Below are positions 24,736-34,874 of a DNA stretch of 44,503 bases, piece by piece (the stretch's first letter is position 1; each line of letters opens with the position of its first letter). Where the stretch lies: contig CAKZLM010000037.1 in NCBI GenBank assembly GCA_937126915.1, positions 1 through 44,503 of the forward strand, given 5' to 3'. The position numbers were made by a program, and so were the translations under genes. The stretch comes from an uncultured Alphaproteobacteria bacterium. Its GTDB lineage: Bacteria > Pseudomonadota > Alphaproteobacteria > Sphingomonadales > SMXR01. A model generated the notes under the pieces. That model did not search any database. It worked only from the letters and a program-made list of their open reading frames with translations, and was not told the origin of the DNA.

Positions 24736-25365
24736 CTATAAGGCTGGTGTTTTTGCATAATAGTGCCATAAAAACAGCGCCATTGAACTGCGGTGAGGGC
24801 GCCATTTTTCAGCAATCATATCCATTTGCTTTGGTTTTGGCCGCTCATCCAAGCCTTCTAACCGTTTAACCGCCTCTTGCACCGCAAGATCATCGGCAGG
24901 CCAGATATCGGTCCTACCAAGGGAAAACATCAAATACATTTCCGCTGACCAACGACCAAACCCTTTAAGCGATGTTAATTCATCCAACACAATATCATCA
25001 TCAAGGCTTGGCCATTGATCAATGCGTAAATTTCCACTTAAATAGGTCTCACACAGCCCGCGGCAATAAACCACTTTTTGCCGCGACATGCCAAGGGCGC
25101 GCATGTCATCATCCGATAGCGACGCTAAGTTTTGCGCGGGGTTTTCATCGCCAATGGCCGCCTCAACACGGGCCGCAATGGTCGCTGCGGCCTTAACCGA
25201 TAATTGCTGACCAATAATTATGCGCAGCAGCGACGAAAAGCCATGCCCTCTGCGGCGCTCACCGGGGTATCCAACACGATCAATGGCTTTAGCTAAAGCA
25301 AGATCATGCTTGGCAAGGGTATTTAAACTTTCTTTGACATATTCTTTGGTCAGGATGAAGGTCAT
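24736..25365 (-). CDS. AlkA-type DNA-3-methyladenine glycosylase
   Basis: A 209-residue member of the HhH-GPD DNA glycosylase superfamily, which removes alkylated bases such as 3-methyladenine. Visible parts are FSSLLRIIIGQQLSVKAAAT (first helices), the helix-hairpin-helix LTSLKGFGRWSAEMYLM at 130-146, and the catalytic Asp159 in WPADDLAVQ. It lacks the extra N-terminal domain of E. coli AlkA, as is usual for the shorter AlkA/MAG1-like form. It starts two bases after the MipA/OmpV stop, so it is last in that transcript; the functional link is unclear. Confidence 0.88.
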   Translation of the reverse strand: MTFILTKEYVKESLNTLAKHDLALAKAIDRVGYPGERRRGHGFSSLLRIIIGQQLSVKAAATIAARVEAAIGDENPAQNLASLSDDDMRALGMSRQKVVYCRGLCETYLSGNLRIDQWPSLDDDIVLDELTSLKGFGRWSAEMYLMFSLGRTDIWPADDLAVQEAVKRLEGLDERPKPKQMDMIAEKWRPHRSSMALFLWHYYAKTPAL

Positions 25366-25367
25366 TT

Positions 25368-26255
25368 TTAAAAATCAACCCTTACACCAAGGCCGCTTGA
25401 AAACTGGTAATCATCACCGCGCAATGCCACCAAGGGGCTGTAGGCACGGTTACCAATAATTTTACCAACCACCATAACACCTTCAACACGCACATTTCGC
25501 ATCACTTGATAACGACCATAAAGGGCCGCTTCCATTTGGTTGAGGCCAGAACCAGGGCGAAAAACATCATACTCAGTTGTTTGGGCCTGTTGTTCGCTAA
25601 CCCCAAAATTGGTCTGGTTATTTTTGGCGTTCCCCCAAAAGGCGCGTAATCCGGTAATCACCATGGTTTTTTCGCCATGATATAATCCATGACCTACCAA
25701 TAAACGCGCCACAGTTCCCTGTTTGGCTCCCAATGCTTTACGGAGGCTGGCTGAATACAGCAAGCCATGCCAGCGCCCCTCGGCAAACAGTCCTATTTCG
25801 ATGGTGTCCTTAATAGACCCCATGCCCAACAGCGCATCATTGGCTTTTTCCTTGCGGCCAACTTTATAATTCACCAGTGGCCCAACCCGTAGCATTTGAT
25901 GATTGGTGAGATTATAGCGAATTTTAGTGCCTTGGATGAGCAACTTATCTTGCACATTAATTTCTATTAAAGGGACGATGGCGCGGTTCAAATTGTTGCT
26001 GCCTAAATAATCTGGCTTAAAACCATAACCCACGCCAAAGCGCAAGCGAACATCACCGCGATCCAATCCTTCTGGCCAAACCAAATCAAACCCATCGGTG
26101 ACAAGGTCTGATGCAAGAACTAATATGTCCTCATTGGCCTTGGCTGGCAGTGTCCCAACAGTGAATATAGCTAAGAGGCCTGACAAATACCCCTTAAAAG
26201 ACCATCGCTTTTTAATAGGGGGAATTATTGCTTTTTCTTTATTAGTTTTTTTCAT
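25368..26255 (-). CDS. MipA/OmpV-family outer-membrane protein
   Basis: Starting at ATG 26255 (MKKTNKEK) gives 295 residues with a proper signal peptide: basic start, hydrophobic GYLSGLLAIFTVGTLPAKA, cleavage near residue 39. A longer upstream frame would run into the MATE gene and is not used. The mature part alternates beta strands and ends in VRVDF, a terminal Phe as in outer-membrane barrels. 'RLRFGVGYGFKPDYLGSNN' and FSSGLGVRVDF match the MipA/OmpV family, scaffold or porin-like proteins. It lies 55 bases after the MATE gene and two before the glycosylase gene. Confidence 0.85.
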   Translation of the reverse strand: MKKTNKEKAIIPPIKKRWSFKGYLSGLLAIFTVGTLPAKANEDILVLASDLVTDGFDLVWPEGLDRGDVRLRFGVGYGFKPDYLGSNNLNRAIVPLIEINVQDKLLIQGTKIRYNLTNHQMLRVGPLVNYKVGRKEKANDALLGMGSIKDTIEIGLFAEGRWHGLLYSASLRKALGAKQGTVARLLVGHGLYHGEKTMVITGLRAFWGNAKNNQTNFGVSEQQAQTTEYDVFRPGSGLNQMEAALYGRYQVMRNVRVEGVMVVGKIIGNRAYSPLVALRGDDYQFSSGLGVRVDF

Positions 26256-26310
26256 TTCTCGTTCGTCGTTACGCTTGTCATTCGTTTTATTATTATATAA
26301 CGGGAAAATA

Positions 26311-27705
26311 TCATTCTCCCACATAATTGCTTCTGGTGTGAAAACGCCATGATAATAACAACACAGACACAACGCCACCAATCCATACCGAAACCATTAA
26401 ACCAAATATTCCTTGGTCTAGGGTGATCCCTAGATAATAACTCAACGGTGTCATGATTAACATATAACTAATCGCTTGAATAACCGTTGGCACCCATGTT
26501 TCACCTAGTCCGCGCAAGGCATTTGACACCACAGCCTGTCCACCATCAAAAGGCATAACATAAGGCACCAAAAGCATAACGGGCATAATCAAATTTATCA
26601 AGGCAGGGTCATCAGTATAAAAATGCGTAATCCCCTCAGCACCCCACCATACAAAAGCACCAACAATGATAAGGCCAACGGTATTCAATAATAAACTGGT
26701 CCAACCAGCCATCTTAACATCAGCGCGATCATGGCGAGAATTGGCAATACCCACACGCACACTAGCCGCCGAACCAATGCCTGCCGACAACATGAACATT
26801 AAACTGATCACATTCACCACCACACCCCAAGCAGCAACTGGCTCGGTTCCCATCCAACCAGCAAACACAACCAACAAGCTAAAGGCCGCAACCTCAGCAC
26901 CCAAACTTAGGGCGGCGGCATAGCCCATCACCCGCTGCTTTGCCCAATCAGACCATTTACCCGTCCATGGAATGCGCACACCAAACTTTTCAAGGCTGGG
27001 GGCCTTTAGAATATAAAGCACCATCGAGGCAGCCATTAAAAAACGCAATATTGTGGTGGCAATGGCGCTGCCACTGGCCCCCATAGCGGGGATATCGCCC
27101 CAGCCATGAACCAAGACATAATTCAAAACCACATTGACGATATTTGCCAACACCATGGCATACATGGCAACCTTTGGCTTTTCGATGCCCTCAAGAAAAG
27201 CAATGCAGGAAAAAAACACTAAATGCGAAAATAAGCCAATGCCGTGAATGGTCATCACCTTACCGCCTTCACGGGCCATTTCTGCGGTTTGTCCCATCCA
27301 CAAAAACAATGTTTCGGATGGTAAACAAATAAGTAAACATATGATACCTAAGCCCACAGCATAAGGCAAAGATCGCCGCCACACAGCGCCAGCTGACTTA
27401 TAATCACCACGCCCATAGGCATCAGCTGAATAAACCAAAGTACCCAGCAACATGCCATAAGCCATCACCAAAGCCAGCATCACAAAAGTGCCCGTACCAA
27501 GGTTTAGGTAAGCGAGTTCGGTGGTGGAATATTGGCCAACCATAATTGTGTCCACCGTTGCCATCACCATCGCCCCCATACGCGACATAATTGCTGGCCA
27601 TGACAGGCCAAATATCTGGCTGGTATGGCGCAAGAAACGCTCACGATACCAGCTAGCATCATGATGATCGGTAGGTTGATAGCTCTTATTTGGTTGCTCG
27701 CTCAC
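26311..27705 (-). CDS. MATE-family efflux transporter
   Basis: A 464-residue inner-membrane protein with about twelve hydrophobic spans, starting at GTG 27705. The N-terminal 'GLSWPAIMSRMGAMVMATVD' and the D-T-I-M-V-G-Q motif typical of NorM-type MATE proteins are present, as is the pseudo-repeat near the middle (GAEVAAFSLLVVFAGWMG). These antiporters use sodium or proton gradients to export cationic drugs or metabolites. The substrate is unknown. It heads a possible transcript with the MipA/OmpV and glycosylase genes. Confidence 0.9.
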   Translation of the reverse strand: MSEQPNKSYQPTDHHDASWYRERFLRHTSQIFGLSWPAIMSRMGAMVMATVDTIMVGQYSTTELAYLNLGTGTFVMLALVMAYGMLLGTLVYSADAYGRGDYKSAGAVWRRSLPYAVGLGIICLLICLPSETLFLWMGQTAEMAREGGKVMTIHGIGLFSHLVFFSCIAFLEGIEKPKVAMYAMVLANIVNVVLNYVLVHGWGDIPAMGASGSAIATTILRFLMAASMVLYILKAPSLEKFGVRIPWTGKWSDWAKQRVMGYAAALSLGAEVAAFSLLVVFAGWMGTEPVAAWGVVVNVISLMFMLSAGIGSAASVRVGIANSRHDRADVKMAGWTSLLLNTVGLIIVGAFVWWGAEGITHFYTDDPALINLIMPVMLLVPYVMPFDGGQAVVSNALRGLGETWVPTVIQAISYMLIMTPLSYYLGITLDQGIFGLMVSVWIGGVVSVLLLSWRFHTRSNYVGE

Positions 27706-27768
27706 AGCCGCATACGCCTTTTAAAAATTAACAGACAAAAACCCTAGGACAGAAATATCCTTTGTCCA

Positions 27769-27797
27769 CAAAAAAAGGGTCACCACAAGCGACCCTT
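27769..27797 (-). terminator. Rho-independent terminator of gshA
   Basis: On the minus strand AAGGGTC (27797-27791) pairs with GACCCTT (27781-27775), followed by TTTTTTT. It lies 28 bases after the gshA stop. Confidence 0.85.
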
Positions 27798-27824
27798 AAA
27801 CCGTTTTTTCTAAAGTGATGTAGT

Positions 27825-29177
27825 TTAATAACTGAAATGCTTAAAAACCTGTGAGGCATCACCACCCCAATCATTTTTATAAGCATCCAACAAAATGTCC
27901 GCGGGCGTCTTACCGCTTTCCACACAATCAAACAATGATGTTAAAAAGCCCTGCTCGGTTTCACCACTGCTAGACAGGCGCTGGCGGTTTTTCAAACCCA
28001 TATCAGATATCTCTAACACACGGCGTGCAATATCTTGCACATTGGTTTGTCTAAAAGGCGTTTCAAGACCCATTTTTGGCACTTCCATACGCAATTCTTG
28101 CATTTCATCCGTGGTCCAGTCTTTGACCAAATCCCAAGCGGCATCCAGCGCCGTTTGATCATACAAAAGACCTACCCAGAACGCTGGCAAAGCACAAAGA
28201 CGGTTCCACGGACCACCATCCGCACCGCGCATTTCAAGAAATTTCTTCATTCGCACTTCAGGGAATGTGGTGGTTAAATGATCTTCAAAATCTTTAATGG
28301 TTGGAATGTGCCCTCTATAGGCGGGCAAATCACCCTTTAAAAAGTCACGGAATGACTGGCCCGACGCATCAATGTAACGATCGCGGTAGACAAAATACAT
28401 CGGGACATCGAGAATATAATCAATATATCGTTCATAACCAAAACCCTCATCAAACACAAAAGGCAACATACCTGTGCGATCAGGGTCAGTGTCCGTCCAT
28501 ACTTGGCTGCGCATAGACTTAAAACCGTTTAAGCGCCCCTCGGTAAAAGGCGAATTTGCAAACAAAGCCGTCGCAATGGGTTGCAACGCCAAGCTCACGC
28601 GGAATTTTTGGATCATATCTGCCTCGCTTGCATAATCCAAATTTACCTGAATGGTTGAGGTGCGCAGCATCATATCAAGGCCCAGCTTGCCTTTTTTCGG
28701 CATATAGCTGCGCATAATGTCATAGCGCCCTTTGGGCATAACCGGTATTTCTTCCCGCTTTAAAGTGGGGTGAAAACCCAAGCCAATAAAACCAACCCCC
28801 ATATCTTCACCAATGGCTTTTGCTTCAGCTAAATGAGAATGAACTTCATCGCATGTTTGGTGTATGGTATCTAACAAGGCGCCTGACAATTCAAATTGCC
28901 CACCCGGTTCTAAGGTGATGGAGGCACCATCTTTTTTCAAGGCGATGATATGGTCGCCTTCCAGAACTGGTTCCCAATTAAAACGGTCGCGAAACGCTTC
29001 AAGCAGCGCCTTAATACCGACCTCACCTTCATAGGAAAGCGGGCTATTATCAGCGGTTTTATAGCAAAACTTTTCATGCTCGGTGCCCATTTTCCACTCA
29101 TCACGAGGGGTCTCGCCTGAGGCAACATAATCAATCAATTGTTGCTTACTGGTAATTTCTGGAGATGCTTTGGCCAC
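27825..29177 (-). CDS. gshA: Glutamate-cysteine ligase (plant/alphaproteobacterial type)
   Basis: A 450-residue enzyme of the GCS2 type that makes gamma-glutamylcysteine, the first step of glutathione synthesis. GTG 29177 is preferred because GAGGA lies six bases upstream; the TTG at 29183 abuts it. Markers include WKMGTEHEKFCY (active-site Glu), LEPGGQFELSG, the 'MMLRTSTIQVNLDYASEADM' segment and 'MRGADGGPWNRLCALPAFWV'. This form is characteristic of Alphaproteobacteria and plants rather than of enteric bacteria. It follows rsmE on the same strand. Confidence 0.93.
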   Translation of the reverse strand: MAKASPEITSKQQLIDYVASGETPRDEWKMGTEHEKFCYKTADNSPLSYEGEVGIKALLEAFRDRFNWEPVLEGDHIIALKKDGASITLEPGGQFELSGALLDTIHQTCDEVHSHLAEAKAIGEDMGVGFIGLGFHPTLKREEIPVMPKGRYDIMRSYMPKKGKLGLDMMLRTSTIQVNLDYASEADMIQKFRVSLALQPIATALFANSPFTEGRLNGFKSMRSQVWTDTDPDRTGMLPFVFDEGFGYERYIDYILDVPMYFVYRDRYIDASGQSFRDFLKGDLPAYRGHIPTIKDFEDHLTTTFPEVRMKKFLEMRGADGGPWNRLCALPAFWVGLLYDQTALDAAWDLVKDWTTDEMQELRMEVPKMGLETPFRQTNVQDIARRVLEISDMGLKNRQRLSSSGETEQGFLTSLFDCVESGKTPADILLDAYKNDWGGDASQVFKHFSY

Positions 29178-29306
29178 GCTCAATCCTCACCTTTGGTTAT
29201 GGGCTAAAAGGCAAGAATTACAAATACCTACCGTTCCCCTATCAACAACTTATATAATCCAACTTACCTTTTACGCAAGTCACAAGTTTGTTGATCACTT
29301 TATCCT

Positions 29307-30035
29307 TCACCAATCACCTAATGCCACTTGCCATAATGCCAGTGCTGCAATGGCCGCTGTATCTGCCCGCAAAATGCGCGGACCAAGGGAAACCGTGACG
29401 GTGTTTTTGTGCGCCTTTAAGGCTGATCGCTCGCGCTCAGAAAAGCCGCCTTCTGGGCCAATAAAAATCGCCCATTTTTCACCCCCTTGCTTGCCATCAT
29501 GTTTGCGCAGGGTATCCACCGCCGTGGTGCCTTCTAAACTTTCATCACAAAACATGATCATTCTGTCATCGGGCCAATTGGCTAACACATCCGTCAATTT
29601 AACAACCTCATCCACAGCCGGCACCATCAGTCGCTCGCATTGCTCCGCCGCCTCTTTAGCATTGGCGGCAAGGCGTTCAGTTTTAACGCGGTCCATGGCG
29701 GTGTGATCGGTCATCACCGGACATAATTTCGTGGCCCCCATTTCTGTGGCTTTTTGGGCCATGAAATCAATACGGGTTTTCTTTATCGGGGCGAAAACTA
29801 ACCACACATCAGGCTCATCAATTTGCGGGCGGGTTTGCTGGCTAACTGTTATAACCGTTTTACGTTTATGGGCATCACATATGTTTGCCTGCCATTCGCC
29901 ATCACGGCCATTAAACACTAATAAATCAGCACCCACTTTTTGACGCATTACACTGACCAAATAATGGCTGTCTTCTTGGCTTAACGGAACCTTGGCACCA
30001 TCAGCCATGGGTACATCTAAAAACAGGCGAATCAT
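29307..30035 (-). CDS. rsmE: 16S rRNA (uracil-1498-N3)-methyltransferase RsmE
   Basis: A 242-residue SPOUT-class methyltransferase that modifies U1498 of 16S rRNA. ATG 30035 (MIRLFLD) is used because GAGGA precedes it. The C-terminal knot motifs are intact: IFIGPEGGFSERE and LGPRILRADTAAIAAL. The N-terminal PUA-like part contains LSQEDSHYLVSVMRQKVGA. It is divergent from ubiA and upstream of gshA, a common alphaproteobacterial arrangement. Confidence 0.93.
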   Translation of the reverse strand: MIRLFLDVPMADGAKVPLSQEDSHYLVSVMRQKVGADLLVFNGRDGEWQANICDAHKRKTVITVSQQTRPQIDEPDVWLVFAPIKKTRIDFMAQKATEMGATKLCPVMTDHTAMDRVKTERLAANAKEAAEQCERLMVPAVDEVVKLTDVLANWPDDRMIMFCDESLEGTTAVDTLRKHDGKQGGEKWAIFIGPEGGFSERERSALKAHKNTVTVSLGPRILRADTAAIAALALWQVALGDW

Positions 30036-30181
30036 CTTATCCTCAACTTTTTCTGACAAATATTTTGACAAGCTGCTTGAATCATATGTTACTTGTTGTC
30101 AAAACACCAGCCAGTAAAATAAGGATTTGGTTTTATAACCAACTCATTTGCCTAACGTTTTTGTCTAAAATTCGAGTAATC

Positions 30182-31111
30182 ATGACCAACGACACGATCA
30201 AAACCAAAGATGCCATTGATAACCATTGGGTCCACACCATGGCACCCCGATGGATGCGGCCTTATTTGCGATTGGCAAGGGCTGATCGCCCCATTGGCAC
30301 ATGGTTATTGCTTTGGCCTTGCTGGTGGTCCATTGGTCTTGCCACCGATGAAGGAACATGGCCCAGCTTGTGGATGCTGATCTTATTTGCCATCGGTGCC
30401 TTTTTCATGCGCGGTGCTGGTTGTACCGTCAATGATATGGCTGATCGTGATTTTGATGCCAAGGTTGACCGCACCAAATTGCGCCCCATTCCAGCGGGTG
30501 AAATTAGCCTAAAACAAGCCTTTCTGTTTCTAGCCTTTCAAGCCTTTGTTGGCTTGATGGTGCTGCTGCAATTTAATGATTTTGCCATTGCTTTGGGTGT
30601 TTCATCGCTGGTCTTGGTGGTGATATACCCTTTTATGAAACGTATCACCTATTGGCCGCAGTTTGTTTTGGGGCTTACCTTTAATTGGGGTGCCTTGCTT
30701 GGTTGGGCAGCCGTGAGGGGGGACTTATCCTTAAGCCCTATTCTGCTTTATATTGGTGGGGTTTTTTGGACCCTTGGTTACGACACCATTTATGCCCATC
30801 AGGACAAAGAAGATGATATGATGATTGGGGTTAAATCAACGGCCCTAAAATTTGGCGATCAAACCCGTCCTGTACTGTTGTTATTTTATCTATTAACCAC
30901 CACGTTTTTTGCAGCCAGCGGATATTATGCCGACATGGGGATGGTGTTTTATGGTGGGGTCACCTTATTCGCAGGCCAACTTTTATGGCAATGGTACCGC
31001 CTAGACATTGACAGCCCTGAGACATGCTTAAACCTGTTTCGGTCAAACACGGTTGCGGGATGGCTGTTATTTTTAGGAATTATTGTTGATCAAAGCGGGG
31101 TTTTTCTTTGA
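30182..31111 (+). CDS. ubiA: 4-hydroxybenzoate polyprenyltransferase UbiA
   Basis: A 309-residue integral membrane prenyltransferase that attaches the isoprenoid tail to 4-hydroxybenzoate in ubiquinone synthesis. ATG 30182 (MTNDTIK) is preferred over the upstream in-frame start, which would overlap rsmE's leader. The two Asp-rich motifs are NDMADRDFDAKVDR and DTIYAHQDKEDD. About eight to nine membrane spans are visible. It is followed 30 bases later by ubiD, which acts on its product after further steps. Confidence 0.94.
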   Translation: MTNDTIKTKDAIDNHWVHTMAPRWMRPYLRLARADRPIGTWLLLWPCWWSIGLATDEGTWPSLWMLILFAIGAFFMRGAGCTVNDMADRDFDAKVDRTKLRPIPAGEISLKQAFLFLAFQAFVGLMVLLQFNDFAIALGVSSLVLVVIYPFMKRITYWPQFVLGLTFNWGALLGWAAVRGDLSLSPILLYIGGVFWTLGYDTIYAHQDKEDDMMIGVKSTALKFGDQTRPVLLLFYLLTTTFFAASGYYADMGMVFYGGVTLFAGQLLWQWYRLDIDSPETCLNLFRSNTVAGWLLFLGIIVDQSGVFL

Positions 31112-31141
31112 TCCCAACCCACAATCAATTATAAGTGACAT

Positions 31142-32665
31142 ATGCATTATAAATCATTACGCGACTTTATAAAAATCTTGGAAGATCAAGGCGATCTGGT
31201 GCGCATTAGCGAACCGGTTTCAACCGACCTTGAAATGACCGAAATACAAACCCGTGTCATGCGTAATGGTGGCCCTGCCCTACTGTTTGAGCATGTTATC
31301 AAAGAAGATGGCAGCAAGTCTGACATGCCCGTTTTAGTCAACCTATTTGGTACCGTAAACCGTGTTGCCATGGGTATGGGCCGCAAACCAGAAGAATTAC
31401 GCGAAGTGGGTGAAACGCTGGCCTTTTTGCGCCAGCCCGAACCACCGGGCAGCATCAAAGAAGCCGTGTCGATGTTACCTTTGGCAAAAACCGTTTTGGC
31501 CATGAAACCAAAACGGGTTAAAAAAGCCCCCGTCCATGATGTGGTGCTGGAAGGTAATGACATTGACCTTGATCAATTGCCTATTCAAAGCTGCTGGCCC
31601 GATGAACCAGCACCCCTAATTACATGGCCCTTGGTGGTGACCAAAGGCCCCGGTGGTGATAAAACCGATGGCTATAATTTGGGCATTTATCGGATGCAGA
31701 AAATCAGCAAAAACCAAACCTTAATGCGTTGGTTAAAGCATCGCGGCGGCGCCCAACATCATGCCCGCTGGAAAAAAGAAAAGCCTGAACCCTTGCCCGC
31801 AGCTGTTGTCTTAGGGGCTGACCCTGGCACCATTTTGGCAGCGGTAACCCCCGTACCAGACACCCTTAGTGAATATCAATTTGCAGGCTTGCTTCGCGGT
31901 AAAAAGGTTGAATTGGTTCAATGTAAAACCATCCCGCTGGAAGTGCCGGCTGAGGCCGAAATAGTCATTGAAGGCTATGTATCGTTGGATGATTACCGCG
32001 ATGAAGGCCCTTATGGTGATCATACCGGTTATTATAATTCGATTGAAAAATTCCCGGTCTTTAACGTTACCGCCATCACCATGCGCAAAGACCCAATTTA
32101 TTTATCCACCTACACAGGGCGCCCACCAGACGAGCCTAGCGTCTTGGGTGAAGCCTTGAATGAGGTGTTTATCCCTCTTATCCAACAACAGTTCCCTGAA
32201 ATTGTTGATTTCTGGCTACCACCTGAGGGGTGCTCGTATCGCATTGCGGTGGTGAGCATTAAAAAGGCCTATGCTGGACATGCCAAGCGGGTGATGATGG
32301 GGGTATGGTCTTATTTGCGCCAATTTATCTATACCAAATTTGTGATCATTGTGGATGATGACATTGATTGTCGTGACTGGAAAGATGTGATGTGGGCCAT
32401 GTCCACCAAAATGGATCCTGTGCGCGATATCACCACGGTTGAAAACACCCCCATTGATTATCTTGATTTTGCCTCACCCAAATCAGGGCTTGGTGGTAAA
32501 ATTGGGTTTGATGCCACCGACAAAGTTGGATCAGAAACTGACCGCGAATGGGGTGAAGAAATTTACATGAAAGAAGGCGTTATCCAAAAAATTGACGCCA
32601 TTTGGGATGACCTTGGCATTCCCGGTGATAAACGCCCTATTTGGAAACCAGGACAACGCAAATAA
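31142..32665 (+). CDS. ubiD: 4-hydroxy-3-polyprenylbenzoate decarboxylase UbiD
   Basis: A 507-residue prenylated-FMN-dependent decarboxylase of ubiquinone synthesis. Conserved parts include [10 protein letters not shown] at the start, YNLGIYRMQ (cofactor site), [12 protein letters not shown] (active-site Glu and metal contacts), and [17 protein letters not shown]. It needs UbiX for its cofactor; ubiX is not in the window. The full family length is kept. Confidence 0.94.
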   Translation: MHYKSLRDFIKILEDQGDLVRISEPVSTDLEMTEIQTRVMRNGGPALLFEHVIKEDGSKSDMPVLVNLFGTVNRVAMGMGRKPEELREVGETLAFLRQPEPPGSIKEAVSMLPLAKTVLAMKPKRVKKAPVHDVVLEGNDIDLDQLPIQSCWPDEPAPLITWPLVVTKGPGGDKTDGYNLGIYRMQKISKNQTLMRWLKHRGGAQHHARWKKEKPEPLPAAVVLGADPGTILAAVTPVPDTLSEYQFAGLLRGKKVELVQCKTIPLEVPAEAEIVIEGYVSLDDYRDEGPYGDHTGYYNSIEKFPVFNVTAITMRKDPIYLSTYTGRPPDEPSVLGEALNEVFIPLIQQQFPEIVDFWLPPEGCSYRIAVVSIKKAYAGHAKRVMMGVWSYLRQFIYTKFVIIVDDDIDCRDWKDVMWAMSTKMDPVRDITTVENTPIDYLDFASPKSGLGGKIGFDATDKVGSETDREWGEEIYMKEGVIQKIDAIWDDLGIPGDKRPIWKPGQRK

Positions 32666-32699
32666 ACGATAGAAACAGAAATAACGAGTAGATCAAGTT

Positions 32700-34049
32700 A
32701 TGACTAAAAATTTATCAGAAAAACAATCCTTATTAGACGATCTGATCAAACGTGCTAAGGCCGCTGGCGCTGATGCTTGTGATGCCATTTTGGTTGGCGG
32801 CACATCCACCTCGGTTGGGATGCGTGGCGGCGAACTGGAAGAGCTTGAGCGCTCTGAAGGAACTGATCTTGGCTTGCGTGTTTTTGTCGGTCAACAACAG
32901 GCAATGGTTTCGGCCTCAGACATTCGTCCATCTGAATTTGACATGCTAATTAGCCGCGCCCTAGATATGGCTAAAAACTCCCCCGCCGAACCTTATGCAA
33001 CACTTGCCAGTGCTGATATGCTATCCAATCAAACCGCTGATGATCTAAATATTTGGGATGCACAAGAGCCTGATGTTGAAGTTCTAAAAGACATTGCTCT
33101 TCGCGCTGAGAAAGCAGCGCTTGATGTAGAAGGCGTCACCAATTCTGATGGCGGCCATGCGGGCTTTTCCCACGCCAGTATAGCCCTTGCCACCAGCAAT
33201 GGTTTCGTTGGCGGCTATAACAGTTCCAGCTTTAGCATTTCTGTCTCTGCCGTGGCGGGTGAAGGTGTGCATATGGAACGCGATTATGATTATTCATCCA
33301 AGCATCACTTTAATGACCTCAGCAATGCCGAGGTGATTGGACGCCATGCGGGTGAGCGCGCGGTGAAACGCCTAAACCCTAAAAAGGTGCCCAGCGGGCA
33401 GTTTCCAATCATTTATGATCCACGCGTTGGTAACAGCCTACTTGGCCATTTTGCCGATGCCATTCATGGTGCATCCATCGCCCGAAAAAGCAGCTTTTTA
33501 CAAAACCATATGAACCAACAAATTTTTGCTGACAGCATCAATATTGTCGATGACCCGCATGTGGTAAAAGGCTTAAAATCAAAACCGTTTGATGCAGAAG
33601 GCCTGCAAAATGACCGCCTCGATTTGGTTGAAGACGGTGTGTTGCAGCATTGGCTTTTAAACCTTTCCACCGCCAAACAATTGGGCCTAACCAGTAATGG
33701 TCGCGCCACCCGTGGCACATCATCACCGCCCGGCATTGGCTCTACCAATCTTTATATTGCGGCGGGAACCATCAGCCGTGATGATATGATCAAAGACATT
33801 AAATCAGGCCTATATCTGACCGAATTGGTTGGTATGGGCGTTAATGGTATTACGGGTGATTACAGCCGTGGTGCCGCTGGCTTCTGGATTGAGGATGGTG
33901 AAATTGCCTATCCTGTTAGCGAAATAACCATTGCAGGCAATCTAAAGGACATGTTCTTAAACATGACCGCCGCTGATGATTTAGAGTTTAAATATGGCAC
34001 AAACGCCCCAACATTACGATTGGATGGTATGACCATTGCAGGTCTTTAA
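32700..34049 (+). CDS. pmbA: TldD/PmbA-family protein (PmbA/TldE)
   Basis: A 449-residue protein matching PmbA (TldE), the non-catalytic partner of the TldD metalloprotease, which processes modified peptides and acts on CcdA in E. coli. The N-terminal 'MRGGELEELERSEGTDLGLR' segment and the C-terminal 'GLYLTELVGMGVNGITGDYS' and 'RGAAGFWIEDGEIAYPVSEI' are family hallmarks. No HExxxH metal motif is seen, which favours PmbA over TldD. It is 3 bases upstream of the inositol phosphatase-like gene, a pairing often found in this class. Confidence 0.9.
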   Translation: MTKNLSEKQSLLDDLIKRAKAAGADACDAILVGGTSTSVGMRGGELEELERSEGTDLGLRVFVGQQQAMVSASDIRPSEFDMLISRALDMAKNSPAEPYATLASADMLSNQTADDLNIWDAQEPDVEVLKDIALRAEKAALDVEGVTNSDGGHAGFSHASIALATSNGFVGGYNSSSFSISVSAVAGEGVHMERDYDYSSKHHFNDLSNAEVIGRHAGERAVKRLNPKKVPSGQFPIIYDPRVGNSLLGHFADAIHGASIARKSSFLQNHMNQQIFADSINIVDDPHVVKGLKSKPFDAEGLQNDRLDLVEDGVLQHWLLNLSTAKQLGLTSNGRATRGTSSPPGIGSTNLYIAAGTISRDDMIKDIKSGLYLTELVGMGVNGITGDYSRGAAGFWIEDGEIAYPVSEITIAGNLKDMFLNMTAADDLEFKYGTNAPTLRLDGMTIAGL

Positions 34050-34052
34050 AAC

Positions 34053-34874
34053 ATGACGATAAACGGTGACATAGATGAGCTGACCCGCATCATTAAGCAT
34101 TGCGGCGACATGGCCCGAAACGCACGCACCCACAAATTGGTGGCATGGGAGAAGGCCGACAGCACCCCTGTTACCGAGGCAGACATTGCCATTGATAAAT
34201 ATCTGCAAGAAACCTTGATGGCCATGAAGCCTGATTATGGCTGGCTGTCAGAAGAAAGTGAAGACAACCTAAACCGCTTGAACGCCCAGCATTTATGGGT
34301 TGTTGACCCCATTGATGGCACCCGCGCCTATGCCCGTGGCGATGATGATTATTGCATTTCTATTGGCTTGCTAGAAAACAACAAACCCATCCTTGGCATG
34401 TTATATGTTCCTGATCATGATGATTTATATTTAGCCATAAAGGGACAAGGCAGCTTTAAAAATGGCAAAACCTTATCAATGCCGTCTCTTGATAGTTTAC
34501 GTGACAAAACCATGATCGGTGATGGTGATTATTTTAAATCAGCCCGCACTTGGCCCACTCCTTGGCCTGATAGCATGAATTATGAACAGGCTAATTCGCT
34601 GGCTTTGCGTCATGCATGGGTTGCTGAGGGTAAAGGTGATGTGGTTGTAACCGCCAACCCTAAATGCGATTGGGACCTAGCCGCTGCCAGCCTAATCATT
34701 ACTGAGGCAGGTGGTCATAGCGGTGACCATCAAGGGGCGGACTATCAGTTCAACCAAGAAAATCCGCGGCACTTCCCCGTGGTGGCCTGCCATCAAGACT
34801 TGTTGGCGTCGGTTGAAAAACGCTTAAGCCCTGCATTGGCGTTAAGAAAAGAGCGTCGCCTTGATAAATTTTAA
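34053..34874 (+). CDS. Inositol monophosphatase-family phosphatase (CysQ/HisN-like)
   Basis: A 273-residue metal-dependent phosphatase. Metal ligands are seen in SEESED (motif A), DPIDGTRAYA (motif B) and CDWDLAAASLIITEAGG (motif C), all intact. The family covers inositol-phosphate, 3',5'-bisphosphate nucleotide (CysQ) and histidinol-phosphate phosphatases; the sequence alone does not choose among them. Its stop (34872-34874) overlaps that of the convergent porin gene (34871-34873). Confidence 0.87.
   Translation: MTINGDIDELTRIIKHCGDMARNARTHKLVAWEKADSTPVTEADIAIDKYLQETLMAMKPDYGWLSEESEDNLNRLNAQHLWVVDPIDGTRAYARGDDDYCISIGLLENNKPILGMLYVPDHDDLYLAIKGQGSFKNGKTLSMPSLDSLRDKTMIGDGDYFKSARTWPTPWPDSMNYEQANSLALRHAWVAEGKGDVVVTANPKCDWDLAAASLIITEAGGHSGDHQGADYQFNQENPRHFPVVACHQDLLASVEKRLSPALALRKERRLDKF

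Noticed and set aside
26256-26381. N-terminal extension of the MipA/OmpV protein into the MATE gene
   Set aside because: A proper signal peptide begins at ATG 26255, and the extension is an out-of-frame part of the MATE 3' end.
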